Positions 1 to 6,592 of a stretch of 9,747 bases of DNA are shown here, one piece after another. The stretch covers positions 1 through 9,747 of the forward strand of contig CAKZUU010000101.1 in the NCBI GenBank assembly GCA_937922175.1, written 5' to 3'. The notes beneath the pieces are model-generated. The model ran no database searches and had not been told where the DNA came from. It saw only the letters and a list, made by a program, of their open reading frames with translations. How positions within the stretch are numbered: the first letter of the stretch is position 1; the number at the start of each line of letters is the position of its first letter. The stretch is from an uncultured Gemmataceae bacterium. GTDB lineage: Bacteria > Planctomycetota > Planctomycetia > Gemmatales > Gemmataceae. The position numbers were made by a program, and so were the translations under genes.

Positions 1-218
1 ACCAACGCGCCCTCGGCGTCGCCCTCGTGCAACGCTCGGAGCGCTTGTCGCCAGTGCTGCATGGCCCACACCTGTCGGCCGATGCCATAGCACGCCAACG
101 CCATTAGCACCAACAGCAGCACGATCGAGAGCCGTCGCGACCAACGTGCCCCCACCGATGATTGCGGCCAGGCCCCCTCGTTCGATTCTAGCTCCGGTCG
201 CGACTTCAGACGTTTCAC
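1..218 (-). CDS. N-terminal part of a membrane-anchored protein with a TPR-like segment (cut by window edge)
   Basis: Translating the minus strand from GTG at 218 gives an open frame of 72 codons that runs off the left edge, so only the N-terminus is visible. Residues 1-29 are polar and end in an Arg-rich stretch (RWSRR). Residues 30-47 form one hydrophobic helix (SIVLLLVLMALACYGIG), which suggests a single-pass anchor with a cytoplasmic N-terminus. After it comes HWRQALRALHEGDAEGAL, which resembles the first helices of a TPR unit. The GTG overlaps the TGA of the upstream FG-GAP gene (shared bases GTGA, 218-215), and a strong Shine-Dalgarno (GGAGGAGG, 236-229) sits 10 bases ahead, which decides the start. 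In planctomycetes, ASPIC/FG-GAP proteins are often encoded next to TPR proteins, so a TPR protein exposed outside the cytoplasm is likely. The TPR call rests on a short stretch and is tentative. Confidence 0.7.
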   Translation of the reverse strand, partial: MKRLKSRPELESNEGAWPQSSVGARWSRRLSIVLLLVLMALACYGIGRQVWAMQHWRQALRALHEGDAEGAL

Positions 219-1993
219 GGTTTCGAGTCCTCCTCCGTCGCCACTTTGGCACGACGTGTCGGGGTTGCGGACCAACTCGCTTCGGGTACCCCCTCAACCA
301 GACGCCAGTAGCGATCCGTGGGTAATTGCTCCCACGTCTGTGTTGAGCCATAGGGCCAACGAACGGTGACCCGGACCGGTGAGTCGACCGTGTCCAAGCC
401 GAAGAGCAACCGACGGTCCGACGTCGATAAGTAACTGCCGCCGCCTTTCACCTGCCGCGATTGCGTGCGAGTGTGCGATTCGACGATCACGCGCGCCCCG
501 GTCACGTCACGACCGTTTTGCCCGACCAGATCAAGCCCCAGCCAGTGGCGGTCGTCTCGGCTTTCGTTGCGGAGGATGACCGCCGGCTCATTGATATGAC
601 TAATCACCACATCCAGCCGCCCGTCGTTGTCCAGATCCCCCAAGGCCAACCCCCGACCGACACGTTTGCCCTGAAAATAATCTCCTGCCTGATGCGAGAC
701 ATCGTGATATCGGATGGAGCCTGTCGGGCCGACGTGTCGGAACAGCACTGGCCGCTGTCGATACTCGCTTGGCGGAGCCGGATGCTGGCTGATATGTCCA
801 TTGACAATGAGAATGTCTTCCCGACCATCCCGATCGAAGTCGGCAAAGCCCGTGCCAAATCCCACGAAGGTGAAGCCGATCACCGTCACTCCGACCGCTT
901 CGCTCGCATACTGGAAACGACCCTGACCCAAGGCGCGATAAAAAGCATGCGCTTCGTTTTGGAAATTGGTGACAAAGATCGAGAAGCGTCCGCTGCCATC
1001 GGCATCAGAGATGTCCACTCCCATGCTTCCTTGGGGGATCCCATGACCATTCAAAGCGACCCCATGTGCTAACCCCACCTCCGGCCAGGGTTGATGACCT
1101 CGGTTCAGATACAAGAAATTCTCGGTCGTATCATTGGCGACGTAGATATCCGGTCGGTCATCGTCGTCCAGATCCGCGAGGAGAACACCCAACCCCTTTC
1201 CGCCGGGCCGAAGTCGAAACTGGTCCGACGCATCTCGGAACGTTCCGTCGCCCTGATTGAGATACACGATATCCGGCAGAGCTTGAAAAACTCGAGGGGA
1301 GCAAACTCCATGAGGATGCTCCGCAACATACCCTGGACATCGGGGATGGTTGTCAAACGACCAATCGACATAATGAGCGATGAACAGGTCGGGCTTTCCG
1401 TCGCCATTGAGATCGCCCCAAGCGCCGCTCGTCGGCCAGCCACCCGGTTTGAGACCCGCCTGAGCCGTCACATCGCGGAACTTTCCTTGCTCGTTGCGGT
1501 ACAACGTGACGCCGCCGTAGCCCGTCAGGAGCAAATCCGTCCAACCGTCGCCATCGTAATCGGCGGCGGCAACACCGTGCGAATACCAGGGGGCGTGATG
1601 CAAGCCGACCGCCTCGGTCACATCTTCAAAGCGACAACTGCCGAGATTGCGGTACATCCGCCCCGGTCTGCCCACGACCCGTCGCCCGTCGAGCGAGCCA
1701 CCCCCTGGGAGGAACACGTCCAACCAACCGTCACGATCGTAGTCGAATAGCCCCACACCGCCGCCGAGCGTCTCGAGCAGGGTTAATGCGCCGGCTTCGT
1801 CTCCGTTGCGGTAGGCGAAGTCGATGCCACTCGATGAAGTGACATCGCGCAGGAACAGGTCCGCGCGAGTTTCGACCGCGTCCTCCTGGCGCGGGTCGAG
1901 ACCGGTTGGCTCAACGGACGGCGGAGCTGAACAGCCACAAAGCGCCAACCACAGTCCCCAACCTCTCCAGCACCGACGGACGGATCGCCACAT
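215..1993 (-). CDS. CRTAC1-type FG-GAP/VCBS repeat lipoprotein with ASPIC-UnbV domain
   Basis: A predicted secreted, cell-surface beta-propeller protein of 592 residues. I chose ATG 1993 because it opens a signal peptide (MWRSVRRCWRGWGLWLALCGC) with a lipobox-like LCGC, so lipidation at Cys21 is likely. An in-frame TTG at 2095 would add 34 polar residues ahead of the signal. Seven integrin-alpha/VCBS-like calcium loops are visible: DYDRDGWLD, DYDGDGWTD, DLNGDGKPD, DLDDDDRPD, a degenerate DADGSGRFS, DFDRDGRED and DLDNDGRLD. The C-terminal residues 493-567 match the ASPIC/UnbV domain (GARVIV, QVKGGGSYLSTSD, LFGLD, VTVRWPYGS). Two Cys near residues 219 and 231 could form a disulfide. A -10-like TACAAT lies at 2055-2050 without a good -35, and the Shine-Dalgarno is weak. 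The family is abundant in planctomycetes, but its substrate is generally unknown; adhesion or polymer binding is inference. The 3' end is coupled to the next gene by a GTGA overlap. Confidence 0.9.
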   Translation of the reverse strand: MWRSVRRCWRGWGLWLALCGCSAPPSVEPTGLDPRQEDAVETRADLFLRDVTSSSGIDFAYRNGDEAGALTLLETLGGGVGLFDYDRDGWLDVFLPGGGSLDGRRVVGRPGRMYRNLGSCRFEDVTEAVGLHHAPWYSHGVAAADYDGDGWTDLLLTGYGGVTLYRNEQGKFRDVTAQAGLKPGGWPTSGAWGDLNGDGKPDLFIAHYVDWSFDNHPRCPGYVAEHPHGVCSPRVFQALPDIVYLNQGDGTFRDASDQFRLRPGGKGLGVLLADLDDDDRPDIYVANDTTENFLYLNRGHQPWPEVGLAHGVALNGHGIPQGSMGVDISDADGSGRFSIFVTNFQNEAHAFYRALGQGRFQYASEAVGVTVIGFTFVGFGTGFADFDRDGREDILIVNGHISQHPAPPSEYRQRPVLFRHVGPTGSIRYHDVSHQAGDYFQGKRVGRGLALGDLDNDGRLDVVISHINEPAVILRNESRDDRHWLGLDLVGQNGRDVTGARVIVESHTRTQSRQVKGGGSYLSTSDRRLLFGLDTVDSPVRVTVRWPYGSTQTWEQLPTDRYWRLVEGVPEASWSATPTRRAKVATEEDSKP

Positions 1994-2180
1994 ATATCGA
2001 TCAAACCCCAACACCCGCTTGGATTCCTGCAAATTTGTCCCCTCAATTGATTGTAGCGTTCGTCGATGGATCACCCGACCGCGATCGACGCGCAAGGCAG
2101 CGGATGCATCGAGTGACGACGCGACGGCACTGGCGGCACCGCGCAGCGCAACGAAATCGATGTCTTGGTCGAAGGAAGCG

Positions 2181-3464
2181 TCAGTAACGTAGGATCAAGT
2201 CGATGGTAAAGCGGAATTGCTGCAAGTCGCGACGGACATTGAGGGGGAATTCAGCGGCGAAGCCGACTTGAGCGGCTTCCGTCAATTTGTAGCGCAAGCC
2301 CGTTGCGATGTTGAGATTCGCCCGCCCCCCGCTGTTCACATCGCCGATATTAGCGAGGTCGCGGCCCTCGACGTTCAGGTTGCGCAGCCCTCCGGAAAAG
2401 GTGTACTGCACATAATGCAGTTCCACCATCGGGTAAATCTTGTGTCGATTAGCGACGTCCCAATCGAGATGGAAGCTGTTATAAAGGAAGTCGCTCCGCT
2501 CCCCGTCGCCGGAAAACGAGTAGCCTGTTGTGTTGATGAGGTTCAAGCTACCGAATCGACTTTCAAGAAAGTTTTTGCCGAAAGTGACATACGGGACCAG
2601 GGAAACACGGCCGGTGTCCTGATAAACCCGAGCCGGTCCCGAGGGAATCTGGAAACTGAGACCGGCGGCCCCCAACCAGCAGGTCTCTGTATGCCGCAAA
2701 AATGTGAACTTCGGACCCAGATGTACCTCCGCGAAACCGAATCCGCCAGGCTGCGTCGAGCCGGCACCGGGGTTGATGTCGATGAAACCGAGTTTGGTCA
2801 TCACGAACGAGAACCGTTCAGTGATGGCAACACGGATTTGCGTGCCGTAAAACTCGATGTGCCCCCCTTGGAAGTTGGGCGCTCCGTTCGGAATCCCCTG
2901 GAGGATAAAAATGGGTCGAACCTCCGTGAGGGAACGGGGATCTTCGAGGAAGAACGGCATGCTGATCGGTGACGAAAAATAGTCAAAGTCGTGATCGCTC
3001 AAAAACCATCGACGCACGTCGATCTCACGTCGGCAACCCGGCTGCATCCATTCTTCGAATCGTTCCCGCAGACGCTCGCCGAAGAACGAGGTATTGCGGA
3101 ACGCCGACCGATTCGGGTCATCTCGATTTTTTCCTGCACCGTGAAGGACCGCGTCGGCCGAAGATGGAGCCGGTGTCGGCGAAGCATGCGGAAGAGGAGG
3201 CGTGAAGGGAGGAGCCGCCGATGGGATCGCAGGGGCATCGGCCAACGTCGCTCGACCGGCTAGCAGCGAGAACTCGTCCGGGCGGGTCCCCTCGGTTCGC
3301 GAGACAGTTGAAGCAGCGAAGGTCATCGGAGACGAGCTGAGAGTTGGCATCCCGAGTCGAGCGACGGGCCGAGCCGAACTATTCCCCCCCGACTCTTGAG
3401 CGCACAACATCCCTGTCGCTCCAAGAACCGCCCCCAGCACCACGATGGTTTGGCGGCACCGCAT
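2181..3464 (-). CDS. Predicted outer-membrane beta-barrel protein
   Basis: A 427-residue protein. The start is ATG 3464, because GGAGGG (3478-3473) lies 8 bases upstream and a type I signal peptide follows at once (MRCRQTIVVLGAVLGATGML, with probable cleavage after CA near residue 22). An in-frame start at 3515 would bury the signal. Residues 23 to about 125 are rich in Pro, Ala and Ser and are probably disordered. From about residue 183 the sequence alternates polar and hydrophobic residues in beta-strand fashion (e.g. IRVAITERFSFVMTKLGFID, HLGPKFTFLRH, FRFTIDLILRY) and ends in an aromatic Tyr, as expected for a BAM-assembled outer-membrane barrel. No named family is recognised and the transported substrate is unknown. 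The next gene on this strand starts 187 bases further on, with no clear terminator between, so co-transcription is possible. The barrel call is fairly secure; the role is not. Confidence 0.8.
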   Translation of the reverse strand: MRCRQTIVVLGAVLGATGMLCAQESGGNSSARPVARLGMPTLSSSPMTFAASTVSRTEGTRPDEFSLLAGRATLADAPAIPSAAPPFTPPLPHASPTPAPSSADAVLHGAGKNRDDPNRSAFRNTSFFGERLRERFEEWMQPGCRREIDVRRWFLSDHDFDYFSSPISMPFFLEDPRSLTEVRPIFILQGIPNGAPNFQGGHIEFYGTQIRVAITERFSFVMTKLGFIDINPGAGSTQPGGFGFAEVHLGPKFTFLRHTETCWLGAAGLSFQIPSGPARVYQDTGRVSLVPYVTFGKNFLESRFGSLNLINTTGYSFSGDGERSDFLYNSFHLDWDVANRHKIYPMVELHYVQYTFSGGLRNLNVEGRDLANIGDVNSGGRANLNIATGLRYKLTEAAQVGFAAEFPLNVRRDLQQFRFTIDLILRY

Positions 3465-4088
3465 CGGCGGATCCCTCCGCAGCCATCCATCGCCTCGTCC
3501 GTGTTGCCGGCCCAAAGTGCGAACCGACAGCGATGGGCTGATCTGTTCATCGGTCCGTCGCCGGCATCCAGACGATACAAGAGATCGTTTGGTCCCCGTT
3601 GGTCATGATCCACCGATCAGTGGAACCGGCAAAATCGGCAAAACTCTAACGCTCGCCGTCAAATCCGGATAACGCAAGCGTCGAGTTCGGCCAACTTGAA
3701 TAAATGTGCTATTTTTGAACAAAACTGTTTCGCCCACGGTGATGAAATGCGGCAGCATCCGAGCCGTCGATCGGAATCCCTCGTTTGCAGCCTCAGGTCT
3801 CTGCCGAGCAATCTGTCTACGACACCCTCGCCCGTCACCACGCCGCCCCCTTTCCTCTTCGTAGCCGCCGACGTTGCACGACACCAGCATTGCGCGACGC
3901 AAGGCAGGTGGAGCGCGCCAGGAGAATGTCGACGCGGGCCGAAATTGCTCGACTCAAGACACTTTGGCCCCCAACTCGCCTCGTCGGTGCTGCCTCTCCC
4001 TCGTCGGTTCATTGGCCCGAGTCGCGAGCGAAAAACCGGTTTGGCAGGTCGGAACTCATCGGGCCAACGTCGGGCGGATTCAAGGGAC

Positions 4089-4105
4089 ATCAGGTTGCAC
4101 CTGAT
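4089..4105. repeat. Short perfect inverted repeat upstream of the operon
   Basis: ATCAGGT-TGC-ACCTGAT is a perfect 7-bp inverted repeat with a 3-base centre. It lies about 145 bases before the V4R start and about 70 bases before the candidate -35. The shape suits an operator for a dimeric regulator or a small hairpin. Several such repeats are expected by chance in a window this size, so position is the only argument in its favour. Confidence 0.3.
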
Positions 4106-4174
4106 CGAGAGCTTCGGCGGGATGGTGCCACCGGGCAAGCTCGGGAAACGTTGGGCATCCGGGCCGGCGTCATT

Positions 4175-4203
4175 TTGTCGCTTGACGCTGGCGACATGAT
4201 AAG
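4175..4203 (+). promoter_or_regulatory. Candidate sigma70-type promoter for the V4R/globin operon
   Basis: TTGTCG (4175-4180) and GATAAG (4198-4203) are separated by 17 bases, and each matches 4 of 6 consensus positions. A second possible -35, TTGACG at 4182-4187, has no good -10 at the right distance. Transcription would begin near 4210 and leave a leader of about 40 bases before ATG 4249. Planctomycete promoters are not well defined by this consensus, so this is only a suggestion. Confidence 0.25.
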
Positions 4204-4248
4204 CTTCATTGGCGGTGGGCACACTTGAACAAAACAGGGAACAGATCG

Positions 4249-5028
4249 ATGCATCTCGAATTGGCCCGCACACCCCAGCAAGTGGTTCAGTCCGTGATCG
4301 CGTGTCTGCGTCATGGGGAGGTGGCTGACGACAACCGTCGCGATCATTTGCGGATCGTCACCGGTCCGCAGCCGTATCGCCATGCTTACTATGCGTGGGA
4401 TCAATTCGTTCGCTTCGAGCCGAGCCAGGGATCGATCCACACGGTGTACGATCAACGAATGCTGCTGACGACGGGAAACTTCATCCGCGCCTTGGTCGAG
4501 AGCCTGGCCTCCCGTGAGAACTGCGATGTCCAGGCGGTCTTGCAACGAGTGGGACAAGCATGGGCGGACGTTTCCTTCCGTCACTTTGTGCCTCGTTTGG
4601 AGCAAGAGTACGAGATTCATTTCGACAAGATGGGGCTTGGGATGGCATTGGAGAGCTGGTGGTGGCCAATGCGGGCAGTCGGATGGGGCAGTTGGCGGGT
4701 GGATCTCCGCGATGCCCGCCGCGGTCTGGTCCGTATCGACCTCGCCGAGTCGTTTTTCGTGCGAACAATGGAGCGAAGCAATCGACCAGTGTGTGGCTGG
4801 TACGCAGGGATGTTCGCAGGACTTTTCTCGCGGTTAGCACGCCGGGATCTGGATGCCGTCGAGGTCACTTGCGCCGCGACCGGTGGCGCGGGGGTGTGTA
4901 CCTTTTTCGTTGGGACACCCACGAGAGTAACCGCCGCTCGGCAAGCGCGCGACGAGGGAGCCGGTCTTGAGGAGATTCTCCATCGTTGGTTGACCGGCAA
5001 ACCAGAAAAAGCTGGAGCGACCACCTGA
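4249..5028 (+). CDS. V4R-domain protein (first of two), Cys motif intact
   Basis: A 259-residue protein, first gene of the plus-strand operon. I chose ATG 4249, with AGGGA 8 bases upstream, over an in-frame TTG at 4225. The C-terminal half matches the V4R (4-vinyl reductase) fold seen in BchJ-like proteins and structurally related to TRAPP Bet3. Residues about 130-175 form the sheet part (GWGSWRVDL, GLVRIDLAESFF). VCGWYAGMFAGLFSRL, then DLDAVEVTC and GAGVCTFFVG carry the characteristic Cys182, Glu205, Cys208 and Cys217, thought to bind a metal or ligand. The N-terminal 120 residues are helical and typical of longer V4R proteins. V4R proteins bind small ligands, including tetrapyrrole-related ones in some contexts. 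With the phycobiliprotein-like globin two genes on and a second V4R, this matches BBAG clusters. A literal vinyl reductase activity is not implied. Confidence 0.85.
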   Translation: MHLELARTPQQVVQSVIACLRHGEVADDNRRDHLRIVTGPQPYRHAYYAWDQFVRFEPSQGSIHTVYDQRMLLTTGNFIRALVESLASRENCDVQAVLQRVGQAWADVSFRHFVPRLEQEYEIHFDKMGLGMALESWWWPMRAVGWGSWRVDLRDARRGLVRIDLAESFFVRTMERSNRPVCGWYAGMFAGLFSRLARRDLDAVEVTCAATGGAGVCTFFVGTPTRVTAARQARDEGAGLEEILHRWLTGKPEKAGATT

Positions 5029-5082
5029 CGATTGGGAAAAAGCTATGCTTGGTCAGCGCGCCGAAACAAGGGAGATTGGGTG

Positions 5083-5949
5083 ATGGCGACCGAGAAAAAA
5101 GGCGAGCGTCCGCCAAAAGATCTCTCCGTCCCCGAGACGATGAAGATTGCGGCCCTTCTGGCTGAATTGATGCCGACGGGGGCGATCGGCCAGCCCGTGC
5201 CGCTCGCGACAAAAAACCCGGAACCTTTGGAGGATGCGGCGGCCCAAGCGTTCGCGGCACCCACGTTGCAGATCGACGACCTGGACGAATTCGAGACCGA
5301 CGACGTGTCGCCCCGTAACGTGGCGATGAGCGTGTCGCCTCACGCTTCGGATCTCTCGTCGGTGCCACCCCTGCTTCCCGAAGTTCCGCCCCCCCGTCTG
5401 ACGACAGCGCTGGGAGTCGAGACCGCCGAGGCACATCCCGAGAAGGGAATGGTCGAGAGGGTAGGCAAGGAAGATCGGCCCATCGATACTGAAGCTACGA
5501 CACTCCCGGCCTTGCCGCCGACGCCGATCCCTCCCCCAATCGATCAGTCATTGCCGACCCCACCTAGTGAGTTGGCGGCAGGACATTTCCTTGCGGGTTT
5601 GAACTGGGCAAACGATCCATCCCAACCACCGATCAGCCCTCCCCCGAGCCAGCCGCCAACGTCGCTCCCCGAAAGGCCGGCAGAACACACCGAAACGCCA
5701 ACCGCGTCTCGCCGTGCCTACGATCTTGAACTCGTTCCTTTGGGCAATCTGTCCGCCAAGGGATTCTTCTCGCTGGTGAATTGGACCAACGACCCGCAAA
5801 AAGTCCGGCATCCCCGGCGAGCCGACTATGGGTTGGACGAGCAAACTCTCAGTCAAGCACGGAAGAACCCGTTTTACGTGGTTGGTCAGCCGAGGAGACC
5901 CGAGCGAGATTCGGTATCCGAAATTTTGGCGGAGATTGATTGGGAGTAA
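5083..5949 (+). CDS. Proline-rich, probably disordered protein with repeated NW motifs
   Basis: A 288-residue protein of no recognised family. The start is ATG 5083, since AAGGGAG (5068-5074) lies 8 bases ahead; a TTG at 5032 is in frame but weaker. It is 54 bases after the V4R gene. There is no signal peptide or membrane segment, so it is probably cytoplasmic. A short helix near the N-terminus (ETMKIAALLAELM) is followed by a long Pro/Ser/Thr/Glu-rich stretch. Three related short motifs stand out: FLAGLNWANDP (169-179), FFSLVNWTNDP (228-238) and, at the very C-terminus, EILAEIDWE (280-288). The segment before the end (RADYGLDEQTLSQARKNPFY) is more ordered. The pattern of short, spaced hydrophobic-Asn/Asp-Trp motifs in a flexible chain suggests a multivalent scaffold or adaptor that docks a partner from the same operon. 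That is inference; it shows no similarity I can see to phycobilisome linker domains. Confidence 0.75.
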   Translation: MATEKKGERPPKDLSVPETMKIAALLAELMPTGAIGQPVPLATKNPEPLEDAAAQAFAAPTLQIDDLDEFETDDVSPRNVAMSVSPHASDLSSVPPLLPEVPPPRLTTALGVETAEAHPEKGMVERVGKEDRPIDTEATTLPALPPTPIPPPIDQSLPTPPSELAAGHFLAGLNWANDPSQPPISPPPSQPPTSLPERPAEHTETPTASRRAYDLELVPLGNLSAKGFFSLVNWTNDPQKVRHPRRADYGLDEQTLSQARKNPFYVVGQPRRPERDSVSEILAEIDWE

Positions 5950-6020
5950 AGCAACCACCCGAATGAAAGCGAAGACGTCCTGACCGGGCTCGAAGCCGTT
6001 GTCGAATTGTCGGAGGGATT

Positions 6021-6518
6021 ATGGGAACGCTGTTGCAGAGATTGGTCATCGAGGCCGACGGGCGATACTTCACCCCGGACGAACGTCGGCAAATTCTGGA
6101 GGAGTCGGAAAGGATTCGCGACCGCCTCGCCGCCGCCGAACATCTGGAACGCGTCGAAGAGCCTGTTCTCCGTGCGGTGATCGAGGAGATGCAAGGTCGG
6201 TATCCGAATTTCAGTCGGTATCACGATCAAGCCTGGGCACGTCACTATCGCGACATGCAGTTAGTGCTGCGTGCGGCTGCTTCCGCGATGATCGTCAACG
6301 ATCCGGCTGACTTGGACGACCGCTTGCTGTACTGGTTGCGAACGATGTTCGCGGCCAACAACTACACGCCGGAGTTCGTCGAAACTTGCTTCGCACGTCT
6401 GCGGGACATCATCCGAGAGCGGCTTGAGGGACCGTCGGCGGATCAACTGATGCCCTACCTCGATCGTGCGGTGCGAGTCTTGTCGGACTTTCCCGAACCC
6501 GCGACGGCAGCCGTTTGA
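6021..6518 (+). CDS. Phycobiliprotein-like globin (bilin biosynthesis-associated globin type)
   Basis: A 165-residue protein the size of an allophycocyanin subunit. GGAGGG (6012-6017) sets ATG 6021. Its layout follows the phycobilisome protein family (PF00502). Residues 11-45 (ADGRYFTPDERRQILEESE, then RLAAAEHLERV) parallel the allophycocyanin N-terminus (ADAAGRF, then AARLEAAEKLA). MQGRYPNF corresponds to KKYPYL. Residues 73-100 (ARHYRDMQLVLR, then NDPADLDD) line up with the chromophore helix ARCLRDLDYYLR and VAGD...LDD. RLLYWLRTMFAANNYTP matches the following helix. The bilin-attaching Cys (Cys84 in phycocyanin numbering) is replaced by His75; Arg77 and Asp78, the pair that contacts the bilin in phycobiliproteins, are kept. 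The only Cys is 123. Automated pipelines sometimes mislabel this family 'bleomycin hydrolase'. Flanking V4R genes support a BBAG. A bilin or heme held without a thioether bond is inference; a ligand-free regulator is the alternative. Confidence 0.82.
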   Translation: MGTLLQRLVIEADGRYFTPDERRQILEESERIRDRLAAAEHLERVEEPVLRAVIEEMQGRYPNFSRYHDQAWARHYRDMQLVLRAAASAMIVNDPADLDDRLLYWLRTMFAANNYTPEFVETCFARLRDIIRERLEGPSADQLMPYLDRAVRVLSDFPEPATAAV

Positions 6519-6530
6519 ACTTCGTCGCCA

Positions 6531-6562
6531 CGCTCCAAGAAGGAGTCGCGAACGTTGGAGCG
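6531..6562 (+). other. Intergenic stem-loop between globin and second V4R gene
   Basis: CGCTCCAA (6531-6538) pairs perfectly with TTGGAGCG (6555-6562) around a 16-base loop containing AAGGAG. It begins 12 bases after the globin stop. No U-run follows, so it is not a standard terminator; an mRNA stability or processing element that sets the ratio of globin to downstream products is possible. An alternative pairing, ACTTCG (6519-6524) with CGAAGT (6561-6566), competes with it. Confidence 0.35.
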
Positions 6563-6592
6563 AAGTACTGATCCGAGAAGGTAGGGTGACCC

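Larger units (their letters stand above)
3465..4248. other. Divergent intergenic region of about 780 bp, no convincing gene
   Basis: This region separates the leftward outer-membrane gene from the rightward V4R/globin operon and should hold both promoters. Several open frames cross it on both strands, but their translations are rich in Arg, Pro and Cys, lack recognisable domains and have no good start context. An AT-rich island at about 3695-3730 (including a run of five T and AACAAAAC) stands out from the GC-rich surroundings. It could mark regulatory DNA for the leftward gene, though I could not place a convincing -35/-10 pair there. A perfect inverted repeat lies at 4089-4105 and a promoter-like pair at 4175-4203. 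I see no tRNA, repeat array or insertion sequence. Confidence 0.6.

Noticed and set aside
461..1750. Long plus-strand frames opposite the FG-GAP gene
   Set aside because: They mirror the calcium-loop repeats of the minus-strand gene, which has a signal peptide, seven loops and an ASPIC-UnbV domain. The plus-strand products have no domain.
3603..3902. 99-codon minus-strand frame, with an internal ATG at 3758 giving about 50 residues of fairly ordinary composition
   Set aside because: No family, signal or good ribosome site is visible, and the N-terminal part is Arg/Gly-rich. It could be a small gene, but I cannot support it.
3715..4235. TTGAACAAAAC present twice (3715 and 4225)
   Set aside because: An 11-base match is expected several times by chance in a window of this size, and the two copies have no shared context.
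3659..4273. 204-codon minus-strand frame across the divergent gap
   Set aside because: Its composition is rich in Arg, Cys, Pro and Ser with no domain, and it overlaps the start of the V4R gene and its likely promoter.
6021..6518. Bleomycin hydrolase or true light-harvesting phycobiliprotein
   Set aside because: No papain-like Cys/His/Asn motif is present, so the peptidase label does not fit. The Cys84 equivalent is missing and no photosynthesis genes are nearby, so an antenna role is unlikely.
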